Assembly: GCF_963082655.1 (NCBI RefSeq)
Contig: NC_081553.1
Location: 21,162,479-21,226,478 of the forward strand
Direction of reading: 5' to 3'
Length of the DNA: 64,000 bases
From: Stomoxys calcitrans
Taxonomy: Eukaryota; Arthropoda; Insecta; Diptera; Muscidae
The translations under genes were made by a program, and so were the position numbers. How positions within the stretch are numbered: the stretch's first letter is position 1; each line of letters starts with the position of its first letter. Of this stretch, positions 40,901 through 50,700 are shown one piece after another. A model generated the notes under the pieces. That model searched no databases, was not told where the DNA came from, and saw only the letters and a list, made by a program, of their open reading frames with translations.

Positions 40901-43900
40901 CTATGCGTCCTAGAGGGAAATGGGCCTTAATTCGTGACTCCATCAAAAAATTCGGAATTTCATTGAAAATCCATTAAAAATCAAAATTTTACTTGCATAA
41001 CTTAAAATGGCTGTATCTCCTTAACTATGCGTCCTAGAGGGAAATGGGCCTTAATTCGTGACTCCATCAAAAATTTCGGAATTTCATTGAAAATACATTA
41101 AAAATCGAAATTTCACTTGCAAAACTTAAAATGGCTGTATCTCCTTAACTATGCGTCCTAGAGGGAAAAGGGCCTTAATTCGTGACTCCATCAAAAATTT
41201 CGGAATTTCATTGAAAATCCATTAAAAATCGAAATTTCACTTGCAAAACTTAAAACGGCTGTATCTCCTAAACTATGCGTCCTAGAGGGAAATGGGCCTT
41301 AATTCGTGACTCCATCAAAAATTTCGGAATTTCATTGAAAATCCATTAAAAATCGAAATTTCACTTGCAAAACTTAAAATGGCTGTATCTCCTTAACTAT
41401 GCGTCCTAGAGGGATAAGGGCTTTAATTTCTGACTCCATCAACAATTTTGGAATTTCATTGAAAATCCATTAAAAATCGAAATTTCAATTGCAAAACTTA
41501 AAATGGCTGTATCTCCTAAACTATGCGTCCTAGAGGGAAATGGGCCTTAATTCGTGACTCCATCAAAAATTTCGGAACTTCATTGAAAATCCATTAAAAA
41601 TCGAAATTTCACTTGCAAAACTTAAAATGGCTGTATCTCCTAAACTATGCGTCCTAGAGGGAAATGGGCCTTAATTCGTGACTCCATCAAAAATTTCGGA
41701 ATTTCATTGAAAATCCATTAAAAATCGAAATTTCACTTGCAAAACTTAAAATGGCTGTATCTCCTTAACTATGCGTCCTAGAGGGAAATGGGCTTTAATT
41801 CGTGACTCCATCAAAAAATTCGAAATTTCATTGAAAATCCATGAAAAATCGAAATTTCACTTGGAAAATTTAACATGGCTGTATCTCCTTAACTATGCTT
41901 CCTAGAGGGAAGTGGGCTTTAATTTCTGACTCCATCAAAAATTTTGGAATTTCATTGAAAATCCATTAAAAATCGAAATTTCAATTGCAAAACTTAAAAT
42001 GGCTGTATCTCCTTAACTATGCGTCCTAGAGGGAAATGGGCCTTAATTCGTGACTCCATCAAAAATTTCGGAATTTCATTGAAAATCCATTAAAAATCTA
42101 AATTTCACTTGCAAAACTTAAAATGGCTGTATCTCCTTAACTATGCGTCCTAGAGGGAAATGGGCTTTAATTCGTGACTCCATCAAAAAATTCGAAATTT
42201 CATTGAAAATCCATGAAAAATCGAAATTTCACTTGGAAAACTTAACATGGCTGTATCTCCTTAACTATGCGTCCTAGAGGGAAATGGGCCTTAATTCGTG
42301 ACTCCATCAAAAATTTCGGAATTTCATTGAAAATCCATTAAAAATCGAAATTTCACTTGGAAAACTTAAATTGGCTGTATCTCCTAAACTATGCGTCCTA
42401 GAGGGAAATGGGCCTTAATTCGTGACTCCATCAAAAATTTCGGAATTTCATTGAAAATCCATTAAAAATCTAAATTTCGCTTGGAAAACTTAAATTGGCT
42501 GTATCTCCTTAACTATGCGTCCTAAAGGGAAATGGGCCCTAATTCGAAACTCCATCAAAAACTTAGGAATTTCATTGAAAATCCATTAAAAATCGAAACG
42601 AAATGGCAGTATCTCCTTAACTATGCGTCCTAGAGGGAAATGGGCCTGAATTCGTGACTCCATCAAAAATTTCGGAATTTCATTGAAAATCGAAATTTAA
42701 CTTGCAAAATTTAATATGGGTGTATCTCCTGAACTATGCGGAATTTCATTGAAAATCCATTAAAAATCGAAATTTCACTTGCAAAACTTAAAACGGCTGT
42801 ATCTCCTAAACTATGCGTCCTAGAGGGAAATGGGCCTTAATTCGTGACTCCATCAAAAATTTCGGAATTTCATTGAAAATCCATTAAAAATCGAAATTTC
42901 ACTTGGAAAACTTAAATTGGCTGTATCTCCTAAACTATGCGTCCTAGAGGTAAAAGGGCCTTAATTCGTGACTCCATCAAAAATTTCGGAATTTCATTGA
43001 AAATCCATTAAAAATCGAAATTTCACTTGCAAAACTTAAAACGGCTGTATCTCCTAAACTATGCGTCCTAGAGGGAAATGGGCCTTAATTCGTGACTTCA
43101 TCAAAAATTTCGGAACTTCATTGAAAATCCATTAAAAATCGAAATTTCACTTGGAAAACTTAAATTGGCTGTATCTCCTTAACTATGCTTCCTAGAGGGA
43201 AGTGGGCTTTAATTTCTGACTCCATCAAAAATTTTGGAATTTCATTGAAAATCCATTAAAAATCGAAATTTCAATTGCAAAACTTAAAATAGCTGTATCT
43301 CCTTAACTATGCGTCCTAGAGGGAAATGGGCCTTAATTCGTGACTCCATCAAAAAATTCGGAATTTCATTGAAAATCCATTAAAAATCAAAATTTTACTT
43401 GCATAACTTAAAATGGCTGTATCTCCTTAACTATGCGTCCTAGAGGGAAATGGGCCTTAATTCGTGACTCCATCAAAAATTTCGGAATTTCATTGAAAAT
43501 CCATTAAAAATCGAAATTTCACTTGCAAAACTTATAACGGCTGTATCTCCTAAACTATGCGTCCTAGAGGGAAATGGGCCTTAATTCGTGACTCCATCAA
43601 AAATTTTGGAATTTCATTGAAAATCCATTAAAAATCGAAATTTCAATTGCAAAACTTAAAATGGCTGTATCTCCTTAACTATGCGTCCTAGAGGGAAATG
43701 GGCCTTAATTCGTGACTCCATCAAAAATTTCGGAATTTCATTGAAAATCCATTAAAAATCGAAATTTCACTTGCAAAACTTAAAATGGCTGTATCTCCTT
43801 AACTATGCGTCCTAGAGGGAAATGGGCTTTAATTCGTGACTCCATCAAAAAATTCGAAATTTCATTGAAAATCCATGAAAAATCGAAATTTCACTTGCAA

Positions 43901-44320
43901 AACTTAACATGGCTGTATCTCCTTAACTATGCGTCCTAGAGGGAAATGGGCCTTAATTCGTGACTGCATCAAAAATTTCGGAATTTCATTGAAAATCCAT
44001 TAAAAATCTAAATTTCGCTTGGAAAACTTAAATTGGCTGTATCTCCTTAACTATGCGTCCTAGAGGGAAATGGGCCTTAATTCGTGACTCCATCAAAAAT
44101 TTCGGAATTTCATTGAAAATCCATTAAAAATCTAAATTTCGCTTGGAAAACTTAAATTGGCTGTATCTCCTTAACTATGCGTCCTAGAGGGAAATGGGCC
44201 CTAATTCGAAACTCCATCAAAAATTTCGGAATTTCATTGAAAATCGAAATTTCACTTGCAAAACTTAAAATGGGTGTATCTCCTGAACTATGCGTCCTAG
44301 AGGGAAATGGGCCTTAATTC

Positions 44321-44533
44321 GTGACTCCATCAAAAATTTCGGAATTTCATTGAAAATCCATTAAAATTCGAAATTTCACTTGCAAAACTTAAAATGGCTG
44401 TATCTCCTTAACTATGCGTCCTAGAGGGAAATGGACGCATAGTTAAGGAGATACAGCCATTTTAAGTTTTGCAAGTGAAATTTCGATTTTTAATGGATTT
44501 TCAATGAAATTTCGAATTTTTGATGGAGTCACG
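44321..44533. repeat. Inverted terminal satellite monomer forming a ~100-bp-arm palindrome
   Basis: The + orientation array ends with GCGTCCTAGAGGGAAAT and switches at 44433 to the reverse complement of the monomer (GGACGCATAGTTAAGGAG to ATGGAGTCACG, ending at 44533). The arms (44321-44422 and 44433-44533) are nearly complementary and separated by about 11 nt, so a single strand could fold into a long hairpin. It marks the array edge; the next bases (TATCTGATATCG) belong to another repeat family. Confidence 0.95.
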
Positions 44534-46470
44534 TATCTGATATCGAATTGTCGGACAAATTGTTTAGGGGACCACCCTTACCCCAAAAACACCCATAAAT
44601 CGGACATATTTGCCGATGGCAACATGGGGCTCAAATGAAAGGTATTTGGGAGTAGAATACAAAGCTTATATCCAAATGTAGGAGTAAGTCTTTGGGGGCC
44701 GCTTTCCCCAAAAAACACCCCCCAAAGAGTTCGAATTTACGACCATAGCAATATGGGTTTCAAATGAAAGGTCTTTGGGAGTAAAACATGAATCTGGTAT
44801 CAATATTCGGAAAAAAGTGTGTATGCGGCCAGCCCATCCCCATAACACCACCCAAATAGGACGTATTGATAACCATTGCAATATAGGGCTTAAATAAGAG
44901 GTATTTAAGAACACGAATCTGAGGCCAACGTGGCGCAGAGGTTAGCATGTCCGCTTATGACGCTGAACGCCTGGGTTCGAAACCTGGCGAGACCATCAGA
45001 AAAAAATTTTCAGCGGTGGTTTTCCTCTCCCAATGCTAGCAACATTTGTTAGAACCATGTAAAACTTCTCTCCGAAGAGGTCTCGCACTTAGGCACGCCG
45101 TTCGGACTCGGCTATTAAAGGGAGGCCCCTTATCATTGAGCTAAAACTTGAATAGGACTGTACCCATTGATATGTGAGAAGTTTACTCCTGTTCCTCAGT
45201 GGAATGTTCATGAGCAAAATTTGCAAAATTACACGAATCTGATACATATTTTCATTGCCAAGACACTGAGTGGCCGCCATATCCGCCAAAACAGCCGCCC
45301 CCACCCCAACCGGACATGTTTGCCGATAATGGAAATATGGTGCTCAAATGAAAGAATAATGTCTAGGGGACGTCCCACCCCCATAACAACCCCCAAATAG
45401 GACGTTATTTGCTCACCATGGCAATTTGGGTCTTAGAGAGTAGAGTAGCGTAGGGCCCATACCAAACCGGACATATTTGCTGACTTATGCAAAAAGGGGT
45501 TTAAATGAAAGTTATTTGAAATTGGAAAACGAGTTTCTTATCCAATTTTGAGGATAACGTCAATATGGGGTTCAAATAAATGATATTTGAGAGTTGAGCA
45601 CTATACTGTTATGTTTTCGGGCTAAAGTGCTTAGGGGACCACCCCAACCCCCAAAACACCTTTAAATCGGACATATTTACCGTCCATATCAACATGGGTC
45701 TCAAATAAAAGGTATTGGGGAGTAAAGCTTGAATTAAATACACACTCTTGGGACCAATTTTTGGGGGCTTTACTACTGTCCCAAACACTCCACAATCAGC
45801 AATTATTTACTGACCATCGCAATTTGGGGCTCAATTAAAGGTATTTGGGAATAGAATACGAATTTGATATCCAAATGTGGAACCATATATTTAGGGCACC
45901 GTCCCATCCCCAAAACACCCCCAAAGAGGACAAAATTACAGGCCATGGCAATATATGGATCAGATGAAAGGTATTTGAGATTACAAAACGAGTTTGATAA
46001 CCAATTTTTGAGGCCAAGTGTTAGGGGGATGCCTCATCCTGTAAACTGTCCTTAAACCTACGGCAATATGGGGTATAAATAGATGGTATTTGAGAGTAGA
46101 GTGCGATGCTGATATTTCTTTCCAGGCTAAGTGTCGGGGGGACCATGTTACCCCCGAAAACATCCCTAAATCGGGCATTCATATTTACCGATCATGGCAA
46201 TATGGGGCTCAAATGAAAGGTTTTTCGGAATAGAGCTCGGAATTCGTACCCACATTCAGGACCACGTTTCTGGGGGTACACACCACCCTCTAAACCCAGC
46301 AACTCCCAACCTGAGGGTCTTCCCGCTCCAAAAATCCCAATGGGATAACGGGCTCAAATAAAGTCTTTTAAGAATGGAGTGCATTTAACATCAAAACTTA
46401 AATGACCCTTAACTTTCCGAGCGAATTTATAGACCAAGAAAGTATGGGATTGAGATAAAGCCATTAATAT
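44534..46470 (+). repeat. Degenerate ~129-bp tandem repeat family (array edge to gene 3' side)
   Basis: Units carry the order GGACATATTTGCCGA, CAATATGGGGCTCAAATGAA, AGGTATTTGGGAGTAGA, ACGAATCTGATATCCAA, then a C-rich stretch (ACCACCCCAACCCCCAAAAC). CAAATGAAAGG recurs at 44632 and 44761, with a diverged form (TAAATAAGAGG) at 44891, so the period is 129-130 bp. Units are heavily mutated. The same family is seen at 49.75-50.1 and 63.7-64.0 kb, so it is dispersed. A SINE interrupts it at 44921-45230. No credible coding sequence is present. Confidence 0.85.
44921..45230 (+). mobile_element. tRNA-derived SINE, copy 1 (intact, perfect TSD)
   Basis: The 5' head has a polymerase III A box (TGGCGCAGAGGTTAGC from 44931) and a B box (GGTTCGAAACC, 44974-44984), as in tRNA-derived SINEs. 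A conserved body follows (TCAGCGGTGGTTTTCC, CCGTTCGGACTCGGCTAT, CCCTTATCATTGAGC) and then a tail rich in TTTGC/AAAT. ACACGAATCT lies directly on both sides (44911-44920 and 45231-45240), a perfect target-site duplication. It is non-coding and depends on LINE machinery for mobility (family knowledge). It is the best preserved of four copies in the window. Confidence 0.93.
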
Positions 46471-46535
46471 TGTTATACAGTTAGTGAAGCCTTATACATA
46501 TACTATTTTCGTGCATGGTATTTCACTAAAAACTC

Positions 46536-46541
46536 TTTAAT
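46536..46541 (-). promoter_or_regulatory. Possible poly(A) signal (ATTAAA) of the aminopeptidase-like gene
   Basis: ATTAAA on the minus strand lies about 130 nt past the stop codon. I found no canonical AATAAA on this strand between the stop and about 46490. Weak evidence, based on position only. Confidence 0.3.
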
Positions 46542-46671
46542 TATCGTAAATAAATATTCAACGGATAATCTGGTTCCATATAAAGTTAAAATAAATGCCA
46601 ACGGAACGGACCCGGTTCAGCTAGTTTTTCTATAATTTCCACATCGCTTCGAATCTGTCCTCCTTTTCGAA

Positions 46672-47719
46672 TTAGATGTATTCGTCTTCGCTGCTTTTGT
46701 CTACGTCGACCTCGTAGGCTTGGTCGTCTTCAGCTGGCCTAGCACATTCCATAGCCAATTTAAACAAATATATCTCTGATTTGTCCGACGTTTTCGTTAA
46801 TCTATCGCTGATCATTTCCAACATTTCATTCGTGGCTTGTTTTATGCCAAAGCAATAAATTTCCGACTGAAGGTTTACTTCGATGGCTACATTCCGCTCG
46901 AAGCTATGTTGAAGTTTGGCATTTGTATCCTGCAAACATTGGGTCATTCCATACAGACAGGCAACATGGATTATGGAACGGCGTGTTAATCGATCCAAAT
47001 GAGTTTCTCCGGGGATTTCATTAACCCCCCATTTGTTATAGATGGGCCTTAGGAACTTTATGAATTTTCTGAAATATTCATCGCGTTTCCATTTCTTCGG
47101 ATAATTCTTCATGATTTCTGTGAATATTAACCAAGGGGCATATGCATTTTCTCCCGACATATACATAAACAAATCTCTATGAATCAATTCGCGGGTGAAG
47201 GAGTGGAAAGTATGGCCATCCTTGCACAAATGATAGGCATCATTCAAAAGCTGAGCACGATTCAGGGGATGTATTTGGTGGGGATTCGAGCGAAGTGCAT
47301 CTATAATCAGAAACCAATTGCGCTCATCATAGTTGATGCGATAATAACCCGTCGACTGTTTGTTGAGTATCAGCCAATCATTTTGGGGAATGTTCTCACA
47401 AATTGTTAGACTTGTCTCATTGAGTAGATAATGGGTTGCCTTGGTGTCACGAAAATCCGCTTTCGATTTAGTTACATAGTTAAAGGGTATAAACCATAAT
47501 TTATTCGATTTGGTTGTGGAGTTGGTCGAAAAGTCTTCTTGGGAAACAGTGAAACAGCCGTTTCCATAGTTACGAGTAACCTTAAGAACTGGATAACCGC
47601 TCTGTTGGGTCCAGGAAGCCACCATATCACCAATTGGAGCAGGTAGTACGAATTTCTCCTCATCTACTACACTTTGAATAGCTTTGTAGAGATCATCTTC
47701 GGATGTGGCATTAAATAAG
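46672..47719 (-). CDS. Aminopeptidase-like gene, terminal exon 5
   Basis: It encodes residues 450-797 with the stop TAA at 46674-46672. The acceptor is TTTCTTTGCAG after a long T-rich tract. WTQQSGYPVLKV matches the family's WTLQMGFPVITV, and NDWLILNKQSTGYYRINYDE matches the ERAP1-like domain start. RAQLLNDAYHLC is also conserved. The frame ends shortly after the region where active family members have ACS, in a 20-residue acidic tail, roughly 150 or more residues early. Whether this is a natural shorter isoform or a lost 3' part cannot be decided from sequence alone. Confidence 0.9.
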
Positions 47720-50700
47720 CTGCAAAGAAAAAAAAAAAAGAAAAAAGTGTAGTTTATAACGGTTGATTTCCATTAGTGATGCCTTGTAGACCGATGTCTC
47801 TATTTATGATTTTTAGCCCATAGAAGGTGACATCGTTCCTGTAAAAAATGTCCCTGATCCAACCTCAGTTTGTTGAACTGCCACATAACCAATTTCTCGA
47901 AATAGAATATAACCAAATAAACGAAAAAAGTAAAAAGGCATTAAGTTCGGCCGGGCCTAACTTTGGATATCCACCACCTCGAGTATATATGTAAGCCCCC
48001 TTCGTCACAATCCGATGAAAATTGGATAACTTTCACGGACATCGTTAAATCGTCTTAGAATTTGACGACGATCCGAAATATATATACTTTGTAGGGTCGA
48101 AAATTGATATTTCGATGTGTTGCAAACGGAATGACTAAATGGTGGATATAAAGAGACTAAATGATGACTATGTAAAAGGTAGTCACATAGTCATTTCTAG
48201 ACAACCACCACATGATGATCCACTCCAAGCGAGTAGCACTTACATTTAAATCAGTGCCATTTACTGGCTGTTTTCAATTGGATTTAGTGGATCCAACAGA
48301 ATTTAGTTGATCCAATTGAAAACAGCCAATAGATGGCGCTAATTTGGAGAAGCCAACATGAACAGAGAGAGAGGACAGAGGGGTCAAAATTAATCATACA
48401 TAATTTATCTTTGTCATGACAATCTGTCGGTCCTTTGAGTAAAGAAAAAAAAGTATTGGAATTACGGTGCGGTTGTTTGCCAGATAATTTTTAACTTTCC
48501 CACCCAAGACGGTGTTTAAGATAGTTGAAGTGTCACTCTTTGCCATAGAAAAAAATAGATATAAATACAAAAATTTCTATGGAAAAAGAAGAAAAAGAAT
48601 TTGGAGAAAAATTTTATTTTTTTGTAGTATTGTATCGGCTATAGGTCCATTAAAACACAAATATTTAATGTTTTTTTCTCTTATTTCTTTCCAATATTTC
48701 ATATAACCTTCACCATGGATCGCTTTTGTCAAGTTCTTTGAAAGAGTTTTTCAAATAGAAGAACACCAGTTATAGAAAAATACCACCTGCAATTTCAGGC
48801 AAATCGAGTAATAATTGCGCCCACCAGAGGCTCAAAAAATCTAACTTGGAGATCGGTTTATGTGGCAGCTATATCAGGTTATATACCGATTTATACCATA
48901 CTTGGAACAGTTTTTAGAAGTCATACCAAAACGAAATTTCAACCATATAGGATAAGAACTGCGCCCTTAGAAGCCCAATAAGTCTATCGACTGACTCAGA
49001 CCATACTTGACACATATATTGGAAGTCAAAATGAAACACTATATGCAAAATTTCGGCCAAATCAGATAAGAATTGCGCCCCCTAGAGGATCAAGAAGTCA
49101 AGACCCAAGATCGGCTTATTTGGCAGCTATATCAGGTTATAGACCGATTTGAACGTTAGTACAGTTGTTGGAAGTCATAACAAAACACGTCATGCAGAAT
49201 TTCAGCCAAATCGAATAGGAATTGCGCCCCCTAAAGGCCCAAGAAGTCTAATCGGGAGATCGATCTATATGGCGGCTATAGCTGGGTATAGACTGTTTCA
49301 GAGCACAGTTGTTGGAAGTCAAAATGAAACACTATATGCAAAATGACGGCCAAATCAGATAAGATTTGTGCGCTCTAGAGGCTCAAGAAGTCAAGACCCA
49401 AGATCGGCTTATATGGCAGCTATTTTTGAACCTTTATTTGCACAGTTGTTGGAAGTTATGCCGAAATAACACGTTCAAAATTTCGGTCAAATCGGATTAG
49501 AATTGCGCCCTCTAGAGGCTCAAGAAGTCAAGACCCAAGATCGGTTTATATCGCAGCTATACCAAGACATAGACGATTTGATTGTATGCCATATAGGCTC
49601 AACAACGGCTGATCCGATTTTCTTGAAATTTTCACAGATGGTGCATTATGGACCCATGGTGAAAAAGGAGACTTAATTTTTTTACCCTAATTTTCAAAAA
49701 CACCATATCTCCGATATGGGTACCGAAATATTGTTTTCACACTTACAGTAACCTAACAACAAGCATTTGGTATCAAAACCTAAGGGTGGGACGCCTAGGA
49801 GGACCGCCTACTCCCAAAACTAGCCAAACGGATTAATAGACCAATCACTACAATATGGAAATCAAATTAAAGGTATTTGAGAGTAGAAAACGAATCTGAT
49901 ATCCAATTGTGGGACTAAGTATTTTGTGAGTCAGTGTTTTGTGTTGTATTGGGAATCCGAACGGATTTGATGTGGTTTTTCTTCTGCTGCTATCCACATA
50001 CCCCTTGACTTTGTCCTTTGGCATACTAATAGCACGATATGGAATATTTACCAAATGAAGAGTTATAAGACTTGCTCTTGCCCAGCGATTTGCCAAAGAT
50101 AAAATTCACTTCAACGGTTTGCTCAATAATATATCGTGAATAGAAACTTACTTCACATCAAGAAAGCTTCTGCTAGATTGTCGAAAAATGTTGTCAGTCA
50201 AAGCATGTCTCCACATGTTCAGAATTGAAGCTCCTTTAAGATGGGTAATGTTATCGCAGAGAGAGCCTATTTCCATGTTATCTTCGGCACAATAGGACAA
50301 AGGCCTTGCATTATCGCTGGCATCAATAGTCATAGCACGATTGTAGACTTCTACATAGAAATATTGCCAAATATCCCAATCTGGAAAAGTCTAAAGAATA
50401 ATAAAAAAATGGATGTAAACAAGTAAAAGCGAGGCAAGTTCGGATAGGCTGAATATTATATACCCTCCACCATGGATTGCATTTGTCAAGTTCCTTGCCC
50501 GATATTTCTTAAAGGCAAGCAAAGAATAATGGATAAGAATTGCTATGCTAATGGAGCTTCGTATATCTGGTTATAGACCCATTCGGATCAACGAAGGTTT
50601 AGATGTGGGAGACCATAGTAGAAGTCATTGTACAAAATTTCAACCAAATTAGATAAGAATTGGGCCTTATAGGAGATCAGGAAGTCAAATAGGGAGTACT

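Larger units (their letters stand above)
10797..44432 (+). repeat. 124-bp satellite array, main block
   Basis: This is the same satellite and orientation as the left block, continuing for about 33.6 kb without any interrupting element. The 95-bp subtype recurs near 13510 and 15220. The 112-bp subtype (TTCAAAATCC junction, 12-bp loss) appears at about 20.6-21.4 kb, 23.3, 24.8, 26.9, 28.2 and 31.3 kb. The ACTATTAAAAATCC deletion subtype occurs near 15760, 16072, 22265, 26004, 27170, 28957, 30815, 32102, 33961, 34645, 35948, 37375, 38393 and 40713. It is usually followed by a monomer with AATCGATTTTTTACTTGC and often by one with CTTGCATAACTTAAAATAGC. Short rearranged junctions occur at 11583 (partial duplication of AAACTTAAAA), 17906, 30481/33628, 38293 and 38463. 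Monomers decay towards the right end. Confidence 0.98.
47720..50151 (-). other. Intron 4 of the aminopeptidase-like gene, repeat-rich
   Basis: This 2.4-kb intron runs from donor GTAAGT to acceptor TTTGCAG. From low to high coordinate it holds about 200 bp of unique sequence, a deleted family-2 element, two inverted repeats, about 350 bp of AT-rich sequence without recognisable content (48350-48700), a family-1 copy and the 129-bp family. No exon-like segment bridging these was seen. Confidence 0.75.

Noticed and set aside
44931..44990. A functional tRNA gene
   Set aside because: A and B boxes are present, but they belong to the head of a SINE with a 310-bp body and target duplications; the cloverleaf is not complete.
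44666..46178. Short frames on both strands in the 129-bp repeat region
   Set aside because: They are short, overlap on both strands, follow the repeat unit and lack any family similarity.
48512..48706. 64-codon lysine-rich frame in intron 4
   Set aside because: AT-rich composition alone explains it; no splice sites, homology or repeats support coding.
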